Assembly (NCBI RefSeq): GCF_007655135.1
Contig: NC_045128.1
Span: 32,210,811 to 32,274,810 of the forward strand
Direction of reading: 5' to 3'
DNA from: Punica granatum
Taxonomy: Eukaryota > Streptophyta > Magnoliopsida > Myrtales > Lythraceae
Length of the DNA: 64,000 bases
Positions 18,074-30,739 of this stretch are shown one piece after another. Under the pieces are notes generated by a model, which worked only from the letters and a program-made list of their open reading frames with translations, did not search any database and was not told where the DNA came from. The position numbers and the translations under genes were made by a program. Position 1 is the stretch's first letter; every line of letters begins with the position of its first letter.

Positions 18074-20440
18074 ACTATATTTTGATTGTTTCATATTTGA
18101 TGAATTTTAGTTATTTATCCATATTATTTATATGTAATAATATATAATACAAGAACTTTTCAAAAAATTAAATCTAATCCTCTCGAAAATTGAAAATGAT
18201 TTCTCAAGATACGTGATATCTTTTCAAATTCAATTTGCTAAATATCCTAAAAATGAAAGACACGAAAATTCGTGTTCCGTTTCATCTTTTTACTCTCGAT
18301 ACTTTTTTCATACAACATAATGCCTACACCATATTTTTCACTCTCAGTATATATACACCTACGCTTTGCCTTTTTATGTATATGTTATTTGCATTTCGAT
18401 AAGAAAAGAATAAATATTTGTTTGTTATCGTGATTTACTTCTTTGATTTCTCATGTGCAATATTTTTATTATGTCCAATCGATGGTATTATAGTTTTTGT
18501 AATAATTTTTTCTTATTTATATATTCATCCACATGTCATATGTATTGATTAACAAACAAGTATTGGATAACACGTGAGTATCAAATTTTTTTTTATGAAT
18601 TTTTTAAGAATAAACTATTTCATATTATGAAGAATAATTGGAGTCATTGAGTTGCTAATCAAAGAACAATTTCTCGAGGAGAAGGTCTTATATTTCTAAA
18701 AATATCGCGGCTCAACCTTCGACTTCTCTTTTCCCTTTTTCCAGTTCTAAGGTCTCGCAAAAAATCTATGCCGAGAGGGATTTACCATTTAGTGAGTCGA
18801 TCTAACTCGACTGCATTAACTGGGACGCAATTGGACTTCCGGATATTACGGTTCATAAAAAAAAAAAAAAAACCTTCTGGCTCCATCTCTAATATGGACG
18901 ACACGTAGTGGTACTAAGAGTAAAAGTTAACTAACTTCAGATTCCTCTAATTCCTCACTCCAGCGAAGCTTCGGTCGCCGTTTTCCCCCCACTCGTCCGT
19001 CCTCCCAGTAGTCTAGGCCTCATCATTCTCCAAACCCTCGTGTTTCGCCTCCTTGTTACGGCTACCCAAACCATAGAAAACAAGGTCCTCAGGGGGCTTG
19101 AAAGTTGTTCCAGAAAAGCCCCCTCTGATGTTCGAGCCAGCTATCCGGAGGAAAAAGGAAGAAAGCATGATCACCGGAGAACGAGTAGTGGACCTATCAA
19201 ATTTTGTGTAAGAGGTCAGTGTTTATTAAAGAATCCAAAGGAATATAAATGGTCATAATTGAACTGTTGAATCTTCGTTTGGCTTAAGTCCCCCGAAGCC
19301 AAGTCGGACCAATCCTAGCCAAATTGGATAAAGGCTGGCGGTCGCTAAGCCTTCCCAAAGAGGGGAAGGCTTACCAAGCGTCCTCCATCAAGGGGAGGCT
19401 TGTCGAGCCTCCCGGCGTGAGGGAAGGCTCGCCGAGCCTGATGAGGGATTTTCTTTTGTTTCTTTTTTTCCTTTTTAAATGTTGTTCTACATCTACTGTT
19501 ATTGCAAATTTTTTGCTACAGGTACAGTCTTTACGTACACTTTGTGCATTTCACGCTGAATTCTGAACCTTCAGGAATTCCAGGCTTCCAAACACTGTCA
19601 AATTTAGAAGTCACATAATGTGTGTTTTCGACCAACTCCAGAACAAGCTGCGTTGCGAATTTCTCGTTCATAAACAGTGCATTTTGTGGCATGCTCTCCT
19701 AGGTACCGAGGTGGACGGTGTACTAAAATAAATTTGACAAGCACTTAATCAATAATTAAATTATATAAATACAGCTAATGAAAAGCCTGCAATTTCGTCC
19801 TTTATATTAGACTTACATGTATATAAGGCACGTGATGAAATAAAAATGATAGAGTAAATCTGGCAAAAAGGGCGACTTGCTTCAAGGAGAGTTGAGAGAG
19901 AAATATTATTAGCTAATACTCCCTACAACTAGGATTACCCCTTCTAGATTAATTATTGTCAGAAAAAGGATGCCCTAGTTTTTTTTAATTCCACAAACAA
20001 CCCATATAATTCAATTATAGGAAGCGAACCCCCTACTTTATAAATATGGCAGTGATACCTCTTATTCGAGGATGCTGATACTCTATGTAATTTTTTTAAT
20101 ATATGTTGACCCCCGGTAAATAAGTTTGAAGAGACATTATACTCACTGCAAGAGAGGAATTCAATGTCCATTTTCAAAATTCGTAGGGAATGACATCGTA
20201 CTTAAATAAAATGTATCACTGTTTAATTTTTAAAAGTATGAGTTGTCACTGTTTTATAACGAAACTACAAAGTGTTTGCGTATTATTCTTTTTTTCTTTA
20301 AAAAAAGAAAAACAAAGAAGATTAATGATTTGAGAAGTTACTTTCTTATTTCTTTTACGTTAGACTCGTAATTGTTATATCCTGGAACTCAATTTTCAAA
20401 ATCGAAAATCGTCGTGTCATCACCTGTATCCAAAAGGAAA
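18074..20440. other. Intergenic, fragments only
   Basis: There is a 16-base A run at about 18857-18872. At 19068-19213 one frame reads GGLKVVPEKPPLMFEPAI, then MITGERVVDLSNFV and a stop; this has a protein-like composition but I cannot name it and see no further exons. 19330-19445 is a GC-rich repeat with short inverted pieces (ccttcccaaagaggggaagg). 19740-20440 is empty. Confidence 0.35.
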
Positions 20441-21938
20441 AGAAAAGCAACAAGATATATATATATATATATTTATTTATTTATTTATTTTTGGGGTTGT
20501 TTGTAAGAAGCAAAAGAGGTGTGCAAGACCGTCAAGAGTGCATGATATAAAACTACAAGGGACTGTCGACGAAATACGAAAAGTAGAGGGGGCATCACGG
20601 AAGGAGTGACAGGATCCCGAGAATTGCGACGGAGGACAAGTAATTTATTGGGAAGGACAGTGCTCGTAACGAGTTAGCCGAAGAGGGGAGAGAGAGAGAG
20701 AGAGAGAGGGAGGGGCGATTTAAGCATATGCTGGGGCCGGGGGGGAAAAGTTGCAGCTTCAGCTCCACGTCAGTAGGGAGACACGTGTCCGGATGTACGA
20801 CGATCAGGAAGGCTCAGATATTCGGAGAGGCGTCAATTTGATGGTAGACATGTGGTCCCACAAGTGTCCCCCCGCACAGGCGCTTTCATCGCACAGCTGG
20901 CAGGAAAGAAAGGAAAGCCGCATAAAAGCGAACCACACACCCCACCTCCCGTCACCGTCCTACCTTTACATTCCCCTTCCACGCCGTTCATCCCACGCGC
21001 CTAGGAGGCTCGACTAGGTTAGGTTTGGACCCACATATCTTTTTCCTTTTTTATTTATTTTCGTTATTATATATTCTTGTATTTAGCTAGGATGTGAAAT
21101 GAAAAGTAAATTCCCACGAAAAAATCAATCACATCTGTTCAAGCGACACGATGCTATTTTCTTATATAGAGTTTCAGATTTGAGATTTATGAATAAAAAA
21201 AAATTAATTGAGAAAATTTTATCACTTAATAGATTAATTCAATCAAATTAGTCGAAACTCGTTAAACTTTTAGACTGCATGATTCTAAAAAAAAAATTGA
21301 TAGGAAAAAATTTGATCAATCGGAGATGATTTCCGTACATATAGACGAGGGGAAGAACATGAAATCATCGATTATCATTATCAGTTACCGTCATAATGGA
21401 CCATTCTTCTCATATTAAAACGAAGTACCATAAGATATCTACTCATCCATGTTTTTCAACCGAAAGGAAAATCATCCATCTTTTATCGGTAAGTTTAGGT
21501 CGTAATTTGTTAGTCCTGGATTGTACTGAGTCAGGTCAGAAATCCTCGAAGACATATAGGAGTGATACGTTTATATTTGTTGTGTGGTATATTCTGTTGG
21601 TGTGCTTAATAAGGGATGATTCTTCAATCATCCATGTTTGTGTGGCTGACTCCTCAGTGGGCAGTCTCCTAGATGGCTTGGCTGACTCTATGGTCTGCAG
21701 TCCTGTAGTTGTATTGGCTAATGGTCCATCGGCATCCCAATGAAAATTATGATTGCTTTCAATAAAATGTTACCGTTCAACAGAAAAAAAAAATAAAAAA
21801 AATCGGAGAGACAATTTCCTTAATGCATAACAAATAGTGCGATATGAACAATGGATTCATTGTATGTAGAAATTATCATACCTTCCGTTGATTCTGTGAA
21901 ATGATAAGTTCGTATTTCACCATCTTATCTTGAAGTAT
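20441..21938. other. Intergenic, possible retroposon tail
   Basis: An (AT)n-(TTTA)n tract lies at 20456-20490 and a (GA)n tract at 20692-20710. The GC-richer stretch 20720-21020 has promoter-like words (cacgtg, cataaaagc), but no gene follows. The sequence ending 'caataaaatgttaccgttcaacag' plus an A-rich tail at 21783-21802 looks like the 3' end of a retroposed sequence. The 115-codon frame before it has no recognised domain. Confidence 0.35.
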
Positions 21939-22115
21939 TTAGGTTCCGTTTGGGAACGGAATTTAATTTTAGAATCATGATTTTGATTTTAACTCTACTC
22001 ACTACACAATAAAAACACACATTTCCCAAGTCAAATTTATAATACAATCTCATTTGTCCTTTTCCAGAATCAAAATCAAAATCAAAATCAAACTCTGTTT
22101 CCAAACGCACCCTTA
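21939..22115. mobile_element. Tourist-like MITE with TTA target duplication
   Basis: The body is 21942-22112 (171 bp). The left end GGTTCCGTTTGGGAACGG pairs with the reverse complement of the right end GGGTGCGTTTGGAAACAG. The trinucleotide TTA flanks both sides. It contains 'ttaactctactcactacaca', shared with the elements near 26130 and 30507. Confidence 0.75.
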
Positions 22116-23100
22116 ACTTGCTAATGACGGTGTCAGATTTCAACTGATACGTAGAGAAAAACAAAAAATACGTCAAATAAGCACGGGTATGTGAGGATGA
22201 ATGGAGGAGGAAGGGCCTCAATTATATTTATTATATCATATATAAAATAAAAGAAGCAAGTGTACAATACCCGAAGAAAATCCCACTCAATAGGGCTATC
22301 TGACAATGACTCGAGAAGCTTTTATACATATACTAATTATATGCAAGTTGGGAGTATTGTCTCCTGAGAGAGGATGATTCAGAAAGATGGTCTATTATAC
22401 GCCTAATCTAAAAAATTATTAGTTATTCTTCTTCATAAATATTGATGTAATTAGAAAAAATTAACCGAATATTTTTATTAGGTAATAAAACTACGATCGC
22501 ATCATCGATGTTATTACAAATTCATTTATTTCCACGAGACGAAGTAAGAAAATTGAACCATTCTCGTATTTGAAGCATTAAAATCAGGTGGTACTCTTAA
22601 CACCATTGAACAAATCAGTGTCATGTTTACATATCTCTTACATGCATAACCTAAACATGTCTCAACGTGATATAAATTTATGTGACCTGAAAAATGGCAT
22701 ATGATTTATGCATTATGAGTTCCCAATTATAATTGGAAGAAGGTAACTGTTGATATCATCATCAAATAAAATAGAATAAAAAAATTATTAAAAATGCCGT
22801 GAAGTTATCAATTCGGATCGCTTACTTTCAGGCACGGGCTCGACAATTCAGTGAATCGTGACTAGGTAGGTCACACTTTAGTCTTACCAAAGGATATTTC
22901 ATGATCTTGAAAAATATGTAATATAAAAGACAAAAAAGAAGAAGATGTTTTTGTTCAAATTGATTAATGTGGCAGAATTTTCTTATTTTATTTTATTGTT
23001 ATGTAAAGGGTAGGTTCTACAATTACAAAGTATTTTCTGAATTAATTTATGCTTTCCATTATTTTGATGGGGAGGAATCCTGCTTCAAATCTCGTATTAT
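22116..23100. other. Intergenic, nothing recognised
   Basis: AT-rich spacer between the MITE at 21942-22112 and the PP2C promoter region. No supported gene or repeat. Confidence 0.5.
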
Positions 23101-23109
23101 ACGATCACG

Positions 23110-23117
23110 CCACGTGG
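23110..23117 (+). promoter_or_regulatory. CCACGTGG G-box/ABRE-like motif
   Basis: A perfect palindromic G-box about 970 bases upstream of the PP2C start codon. Such ACGT-core elements bind ABF/bZIP factors, and clade A PP2C genes are known to be induced by abscisic acid through them. Function here is inferred from position and motif only. Confidence 0.45.
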
Positions 23118-23574
23118 TGACATCTCTCTTCTTCAGCGGACAAAAAAAATAGCAAAAAAGGCGAAAATATTATTATACCATGGGAGATGGAGACTGATCA
23201 AGAGGAATTAAAAATTAAATAAAAATAAAATGATTCAACGGTTTGGTATTTAAAAGAAATGTTCGAATTTTATGAATAGAGAATATTTTTTATTAGAAGA
23301 GTTAACGGGTTTACCTGATTTAAAATAAATTAGTCGGAATTTATTGAATTTAAAGTTATCAAGATATACATGGAAAATATAAACAAAAATGACAAAATTA
23401 ATAAACAAATAAATAAAAGAAAGAAGGTAAAAAAAACGAAGGGCGACTGACCGGAGAGAGAGAGGAGGTCGTCCATCGTCCTTGAGGACCACATGCGTGT
23501 CAGGAAAGGAAGGCCGTTCAGTCCATTCGTGTCCCCCTCTCATTGGTCCACGTATAACTGTCCGACAAGTTGAG

Positions 23575-23582
23575 ACACGTGG
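23575..23582 (+). promoter_or_regulatory. ACACGTGG ABRE-like motif
   Basis: A consensus ABRE about 510 bases upstream of the PP2C start codon, the second in this promoter. Paired ABREs are a usual requirement for strong abscisic acid response. Confidence 0.55.
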
Positions 23583-23832
23583 TGGCTAAGATTGACCTGG
23601 AGGGGAGATGGACGGCTGAGATCGGGGAGTGGCGTTATTCGGTAGTTCGACGTCATACCAACTGTACATGTCGGATCCGCTGCCCGTGACGGTGACGGGT
23701 AGGCTGCCCGTAGCCCCGGTGTGGCCCCCAGGTGAAAAGTTTTAGGGAGGGCAGGCAGGCAGGTCCCCCTCTCTCTCTCTACTTCCTCCCCCATTTTTCT
23801 CTCTCTTCCCTCTGTACAAAAAGGTTCATTGC

Positions 23833-24048
23833 ATGCTCCATTTCGGTGGGTCCTCCATTTCTCTGCCAAGCGATTTCCTGTATCTCACCTTCTCTCTTTC
23901 TCCCTCCCTCTGCCCCCCCACTCTCTTGCCTCTGTTGCGGCCCCGAGAATTTATTTCTAGGGTTTCGTTTCGTCCGATTACGATCGCTGCAGGCGGGTTT
24001 TGTGTCAGGCTCGAGGGTTTTGAGGGGAAAATCGGGGTTGATAGTTGA
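23833..24048 (+). CDS. Possible upstream ORF of the PP2C mRNA
   Basis: An ATG-started frame of 71 codons ends 38 bases before the main ATG, in a different frame, just after a pyrimidine-rich stretch that looks like a leader. It would lie in the 5' UTR if transcription starts before about 23830; the start site is not known. The peptide has no recognised domain. If transcribed, it would probably reduce translation of the main frame. Confidence 0.3.
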   Translation: MLHFGGSSISLPSDFLYLTFSLSPSLCPPTLLPLLRPREFISRVSFRPITIAAGGFCVRLEGFEGKIGVDS

Positions 24049-24086
24049 AGTTGAAGCTAGTGCTTTACTCGAGGAGGTGTTCTTTA

Positions 24087-25758
24087 ATGGCGGGGATTTG
24101 CTGTGGTGTGGTTGGCGAGAGCGAGGCCACGGCTCCAGTGGAGCCGACCTCTCGAGGCTCGATCCGGAGGATGCTGGAGCCTCTTCCTTTCAAGCTCGTC
24201 GCCGATGCTGCGTCGGTGAGCGTGAAGTCACCGCCGGTGGAGAACGGTCGGAAGAGGCGAAAGATCGGTGTTTCTCTGCTCCCCTACGAAGGATCGATCT
24301 CGGCGGAGAGCAGTGAGCCTGCAAAAGCAAAAGCGGAAGAAAACGGCGTCACGGTGCGGGAGAGCGAAGTTTTGAGCTCGAATCAGCAGCTGAATCAGAA
24401 CAAGAGCTCAAAGGACCCGGTGGCAAAGGAGTCGGTGGCCCAGGAGCATCCTAAGTTCGGTTTGACTTCGGTCTGTGGAAGAAGGCGGGAAATGGAAGAT
24501 GCTGTTTCTGTTCGGCCATGGCTCTGCACTGAACGCCCTGATAATCAAAGCGGATTGCATCTCTTTGGTGTCTTTGATGGCCACGGCTGCTCTCATGTAA
24601 TTAAATATTTATATACTTCGTCTCTGAGTTACGACTCTCAGATCGGGCGACTGAGAGTTGGAAATGGAGGTCGGAGCTAATTTCAGTTTCGTGCTGGTTG
24701 TTACAGGTGGCGATGAGATGCAAGCACAGGCTTCACGAGATCGTGAAGGAGGAGATCGAGCGGTCAAGCGAGGAGATACAGTGGAAGGAGACGATGGAGA
24801 GCAGCTTCGCAAAGATGGACAGGGAAGTCCACGAGTGGAGTGATGGCGTCAAGGCATCCAACTGTCGGTGTGAGCTCCAGACCCCCCAGTGTGACGCCGT
24901 CGGATCCACCGCCGTCGTTGCCGTAGTCACTCCGGACAAGATCATCGTCTCCAATTGCGGTGACTCCCGCGCTGTCCTCTGCCGGAACGGCGTCGCGGTA
25001 CCCCTGTCCACAGATCATAAGGTCAGCACACTCTCCACCCCCGAAGTACTGCTATTGATGCTATGGCGGCGCGTGGGATGACGTGACTATCGCCTGGCTC
25101 TGTTGAGGTGCATCCACTTGTTCGTGGAACGCGCATGGGGTCTACTCTATCCCATCGTGCTCCTTATCATGCGACCTTTTTGGGCGTGTTATGACACGCG
25201 CCTCTAAGCTTCGTGGTCGTCGTTCCTCTTTTAAGGTTTTTGTGCTTTATTGGAGGTGGTGATTACTGACATGACAGTGGTGTTGCTTTTCTTCAGCCGG
25301 ATCGCCCCGACGAGCATGACCGGATACAGAACGCCGGTGGGAGGGTCATATACTGGGACGGGCCACGTGTCCTCGGGGTGCTCGCCATGTCAAGGGCCAT
25401 AGGCGACAACTACCTGAAGCCGTACGTGATACCCGACCCGGAGGTCACGGTGACGGAGCGCAGCGCGGATGACGAGTGCTTGATTCTGGCGAGCGACGGG
25501 CTGTGGGACGTCGTGACTAACGAGACCGCGTGCGGGGTGGCCAGGATGTGCCTGAGGTCGCAGAAGCCGCCATCGCCGCCCTGGTCCCCGGGGACGGCGG
25601 ACGTTGCAGTGGGCGCGGCCGCGGAGAGCTCGGACAGGGCTTGCTCCGACGCCTCGATCTTGCTGACGAAGCTGGCCCTGGCGAGGCGCAGCATGGATAA
25701 CGTGAGCGTGGTCGTCGTCGACCTGAGGAGAGGGGGGGCTGTAAAGCAGCAACAATAG
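24087..25758 (+). CDS. PP2CA: Clade A protein phosphatase 2C, PP2CA/AHG3 type
   Basis: Mg/Mn-dependent Ser/Thr phosphatase that dephosphorylates SnRK2 kinases and so blocks abscisic acid signalling; PYR/PYL receptors bound to the hormone inhibit it. Exons 24087-24596, 24707-25021, 25297-25758 give 428 residues in phase-0 joins. The N-terminus [13 protein letters not shown] is the hallmark of the AHG3/PP2CA subgroup. Catalytic-domain motifs: [20 protein letters not shown] (D164), [51 protein letters not shown] (D342), and [10 protein letters not shown] (D409) at the end. Trp295 in RVIYWDG matches the residue that inserts into the receptor gate, so it should respond to receptors. A basic patch (GRKRRKIG) suggests nuclear targeting. 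Two ACGTGG boxes lie upstream. I am confident of the family and fairly confident of the subgroup. Confidence 0.95.
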
Positions 25759-25799
25759 ACGTGTTTCATTGTACCGATAATTTCCCCCTTTTCTTCATT

Positions 25800-27130
25800 T
25801 TTATTATTATTTTTGTTTTGAGGTTTTTGATTACTATGAGAAATGATGATAGTGTTCATCATCGACACAGATTAAAACATGCTACGAAGTGGTAGCAGAT
25901 CTGTCTCGTTCTCTAGAGAGAAGTGTAATTTGTAGGATTGTTCTATAATACTAACTAGATGAGATTGAAAGATGTATGTAGAATCTATTTTCACTATCCC
26001 AGTTACGGGATGGTCTGATCTGCGTTTCGTGAGCTACCGAGCTATATGTATCGTGTCATATCGTTGCTTCGATCTCCAGTTCCTCACACCCTGTTTTGTT
26101 TGGTTTGAGAGTGTGTATTTTTAAAATTTTAACTCTTTTAACTATACTCACTAGAATACTAGGTAATAAAAATTATCAAAATAATAATTATTATTTTTCT
26201 TTTCTTTTATTTTTTAAGTTTTAATTATTTAATTTAATTTTTAATATTAATTTTTTAATTATTTATTATTATTTTCATAATTTTAATGATATAATTATTT
26301 ATTATTATTTCATATATATTTTATAATTTAATAATATAATTATTATAAATGAAATAAAATTAAATTTAATTTTACTTAATTTTAAAATCATACGCATCAT
26401 CAATTTCATTCATTTGGATCTGGTGAGTGATCTTGGCCGAGGTAGACAAAACTCATTGCGATCTGTGACATCAATGAAGTCTCCATTATTGATTTTGATT
26501 TTAGGTTAGTGTCCACAGTAATTCTACGTCCGTGCTTGAGAGTTGACATTGACATAACCTTTGTCCAACTAAAAATGCATCTACATTATGAAAATCGCTG
26601 CACCATGTATCGTTCGTGCAGAACTCATTGGGTTTTGGGTTAATAATTTGCGGTACTCATTTTGGATTTAATAATAATGAAAAAATACAAGTTTTTTCTT
26701 ATTTTAATATTTTAGGACGAATATTTTTTTAACTTAAAAATACGTAGATTTTTTATTAGCAATTGAAACACGACGTTAAATTTTTCGTTAATTTGAACGG
26801 AATCGAAGTCATAGATAGTATCAGTGACCTCAATAGGGGGAAGGCCACCAGTGGTGTGGTGGTCGGAATTGAGACACTCACCTTCTGAAATCGGAAGAAC
26901 TCTCAAATCTATCCAGTTTACTGTAATCCAAATATGACGTGATTTTGATGATTGAGAAAATGGAAGGAGTATTTACAATTATATAAAATCGAACCGAATT
27001 CGATTCCGTTCGAACTTGGTGACATGCCATCCATGTGGCGAAAACTAATACTTTTAATACCATATCAGCAAGAAAAGGAATGATGTTTTTAATTTTAAAA
27101 AGAAAGGTGGCGTTAGTCATTTAACAAGCT
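25800..27130. other. Intergenic, AT-rich with an eroded MITE
   Basis: 25800-26000 is probably the PP2C 3' UTR. About 26095-26400 starts 'gttttgtttggtttgagagt' and contains 'ttaactatactcactagaat', like the MITE family at 21942 and 30470, but the right end is not clear. No gene. Confidence 0.4.
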
Positions 27131-27149
27131 GTAGGAGCATTGTTAGAAT

Positions 27150-27400
27150 TTATTCAAAAATGTTTATGTTGAGTTTCAAAATAGGATTTTCAAATCAAAT
27201 TTTAATTTTAAAAAAAAGTGATATAAATTAAGCTCATCATTTGACTTTGTACGAGTTACTTTATTTTGTTATTAAAAAAGAGTAGTATAAATGGGATCCA
27301 CTCTTTGACTTTGTATGAGTTATTTTGTTTTGTTGTAAGTAAAATTAAGTTAAAATTATTATTTTAAAATCACATTTACAAACCAAACAAGTCATTAATC
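27150..27400. repeat. Eroded MITE with an internal duplication
   Basis: The phrase tttgactttgtacgagttac (near 27240) is repeated about 65 bases later as tttgactttgtatgagttat. The right end reads 'caaaccaaacaagtc', the usual end of this MITE family. The left end is unclear. Confidence 0.4.
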
Positions 27401-27835
27401 TTGGTCCTTAAAACTGAGGCCTATTATTTTCCTTTCTTAACATTTAACGGACTCGTGACCAACTTTTATGTGTGAATCGGAATCCTTCTGCGGAGACTTG
27501 CGGTGACCATGGCACGCGATCGGCACAGTCCGATCGCATCGCATCGTGACTGTTGGACTTCCACATTGCGGTTTGCATTTCGTGGATCCAACGGTGGAGG
27601 GGCATTCGTGCATGGTATATATAAATATATATGTATATAAGAGAAAAGTTTGACACCTATTCGTAAAAGCAAAGGGTGTGATATTTTGAGAATATATATA
27701 ATATTTTTCCAACAGGGAAAGAAAAAAGAAGAAGAATAGGTGGCCGCTTCTTCTCCGTGGAACATGACACGTTCCCGTGGAGTCGTGTGTATTTGGGATT
27801 TTTCTCTCATTAATTTTTTGTTAATTCCATTCCAT

Positions 27836-27861
27836 GGGGGGGGGGGGGGGGGGGGGGGGGG
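27836..27861 (+). repeat. Uninterrupted poly(G) run of 26
   Basis: Twenty-six consecutive G residues follow 'attccat'. Runs this long are rare in plant DNA and could be a real G tract or a sequencing or assembly product. Confidence 0.9.
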
Positions 27862-27869
27862 AAGACTGA

Positions 27870-30460
27870 AGAGGTGCCCGTCTACCTACGGATAATGGAA
27901 GGATACGGTGGGGTCCACGGCAAGATACGGAATAAATAATGAAGAGGAACAGGTGTCCGAGGGAGCCAACCGACGGGCGACACGTTGAGGGACAGAAGCG
28001 CCGTGAGGGGTCGTGTCTATTTGCTGGCCGAGATTTGGTTTGAGATGTTGACGGCGACTGGCCCTGCCCTTGTTGGGCTGTCCCCACAACAACTCCTCGA
28101 GATGGAAAGTTCGGTCCCCGATTCCGCATTTTGCACAATTCCCTTACGTGTCCCCAATACCCTCCAATTTAAACCCTTTTGATGCGCGAGAATTAAATGA
28201 GATGGTCATTTCTTCGTTCCACTTCATCTTCTTAATAGTATCTTTTATGTAAAATGAAAATGACATACTTTCATTATTATTTTTTTCATTTTAATGAACT
28301 GAGTATTCCTTCATAAAAGAAAAGGATGACATTTTTCACTCAATAATATTATAATTTCTTATATAGAATCCATTTACTTTTATTCCCGCGCACCAGACGG
28401 GATAGATCACCATCCTCTTTCACCTTATCTCTTGCATTGCTACCTAAATATACTTATAGTACAACGTGAACAAAGATATAAAATGAATGCGAGGATGGAA
28501 CCCACTTCACGGCACGCTTATCTCGTGTCACTAGATTGATTCGACTCTGGACAGCGTTGGATCTTTCACGCGGAACTTAAAAGTATTGTTGGGCTATAGG
28601 TGGGGTGATTCAAAACGATCAAGAGGGTATCTTATCATCTTTGTATTCTGCGGTTCGTCCCGGTCCCAATGTCCATTGACCTTGGATTGATTATTGCCTT
28701 TGTTTTGAGTTGGACAAGAGTTGATGGTATGTCATCTAGTTTCGAGTTTATGTCAAGAGAATGTCTTTCTATTAGACCTATTGTTGATGTTACAGGAAGT
28801 TTTGCTAGAGCGTTCAAAAATCTAGGGCAAATTACATTTATATACAATAATAAAAACCAGGCAAATTTTTGAAATGCCTATGCACCGCATATATATAATA
28901 TACCCCTTAATTAACATGGAGTGACTAGATGTAATGATCTAGGATCCACCTAATTAACTCGAGTTTGTGAGACATTTTGGAATTCATTCTTATCTTTGTA
29001 CTATCTCAAACCCTGGCTTTTTGTTTTGGAATATAGTCTATTAATTAATTAATAAAGATTTTCTTTTCTACCACAAACAAAAAAAAAGTGAGGGAAAACT
29101 GAAAAGTACCATAAATGTCACCATTTACCTTGATAAATTTGAGAGGAAACTAAAGGTGCTTTCACTATTAATGTGCATGATCAAGGGAGAAAAAGCGAAA
29201 GGAAAGGAAGAGTTATGTATACGAGAATCCATAAAGTTACTCATCAAAAAAAGAATCCATAAAGTTGAACTTGCACGTCATTGTGACCGGATATTTGTTC
29301 CCGATACACAACGATTTTCTATCACTCGTTCCACGAGATTACACGAGATATGAAATATTTGAGAACGCGAAAAAGAGTACATGAGGTATAAAGTATTTGA
29401 GAACGCTGGAAAAGAGATTCTATAATAACTTTTTAACACTTCGGGATTAAGATCAATATTTGCTTGAGGATTTTATTGATGATTACATAGTTGATGCTAC
29501 GCTTACTACTCTAGACTGTAGAGGTAAATGCATATGTCATTGCATTGAGATATCCCCTTGCAATATGCAACTGATGTTTGCATATCTCATTCGGTGAAGC
29601 AGGCGACTCGATTCAGAAAGAAATTGTTCACATATGAAACCTTTGAAGGTTCTTTTATGAATTAAAAAGTAATCGACTGAACTGAAAATAATTGAAGTTA
29701 AACTAATTATGGGAGACTTTACAAATGAAAAAAGAAAAAACTAACTATAGGAGACTATATTAACGACGTAATTTTTTCTAAGGGATGAAACGGATTTAAG
29801 GGAATTAAATTGAATGTATCCATGAGGTTATTCTTTTCAATTATTTTCACAACCGTAAAAATGAAAGCTTCATCGACAAAATTATTTAAAAAGAAAAACA
29901 AAGCTTCGTTGCAATATAATTTTTTTTAATAAATAAAAGTGGAACTGTTAGGATTTTATTTTTGCACGATGAATTATTATATATATTATGAAAATGTACA
30001 ATTTTATATAATTGTAGTTTAGTACTAATTATATATAATAAAAAAATAAGAGCACAATTAATTCTTGAATCATAATTGAATTACAATCCTCGGGGAATTA
30101 TAGGCAATATCGATCGATTCTCTATCCAGAAACCAAAACTCCAAATGCCCCTATAATAATTATGCCGTGTTGAGACCATCATCAATTCCTCTACTCAACT
30201 CAACTGCTCCTAAAAGAGTTGTGCTACACATTCCGAATTCGGCTCCGCCGAATGTCTTGCGAATGACAATTTTGCAATTATTGAAAAAAGTAGGGGCAAT
30301 CTGCACTTGGGTGGCATTCGGAGGAACATATATCCTCCGAAACTGTCTTGTTGCCCGCTAAAAATAAATTCCCCTCCTAAAAATATCTTGTTGCCTTCAT
30401 CGGAAAAAAAAAATCTGGTTACCAAACTTTGAGGAGGATAGCAGCAGTTGCTTACAAATC
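27870..30460. other. Intergenic, no gene supported
   Basis: 28585-28885 contains frames reading GGVIQNDQEGILSSLYSAV and VLSWTRVDGMSSSFEFMS in different phases. These faintly recall the RNase H-like tail of plant LINEs but are too broken to assign. The rest is AT-rich spacer. Confidence 0.35.
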
Positions 30461-30469
30461 ACTCTACAG

Positions 30470-30733
30470 TTTCGTTTGATTTGGTAATTAGATTTCAAGT
30501 ATAACTTTAACTCTACTCACTATACAACAAAAATAAACTCTTTAAAGTAAAAAAGGTGGGTCCCATACATAAACTCACATACAACTCCATTATACTAAAT
30601 TCAATTTTTAATACTAAATTCTCTCGATTATTCATTATTTTTTCATATTTTTTCTTATAATTCAACAATACAATCATTATAACCCAATTAAAATCAAAAC
30701 TCAACTCAACTCAATTCAAAAACCAAACGCATT
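30470..30733. mobile_element. MITE of the GTTTGGTT-end family
   Basis: The left end 'tttcgtttgatttgg' pairs with the reverse complement of the right end 'aatgcgtttggtttttgaat'. Internal 'tttaactctactcactatac' is shared with 21990 and 26130. The TTA target is seen only on the right, so the left border is approximate. Confidence 0.55.
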
Positions 30734-30739
30734 ATACAA

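Noticed and set aside
20751..21017. 88-codon frame in a GC-richer patch with promoter-like words
   Set aside because: No recognised domain, no exon-like continuation and no supporting splice sites.
23732..24316. 194-codon plus-strand frame overlapping the PP2C leader and exon 1
   Set aside because: It is out of frame with the clearly recognised PP2C coding sequence and shows only low-complexity content.
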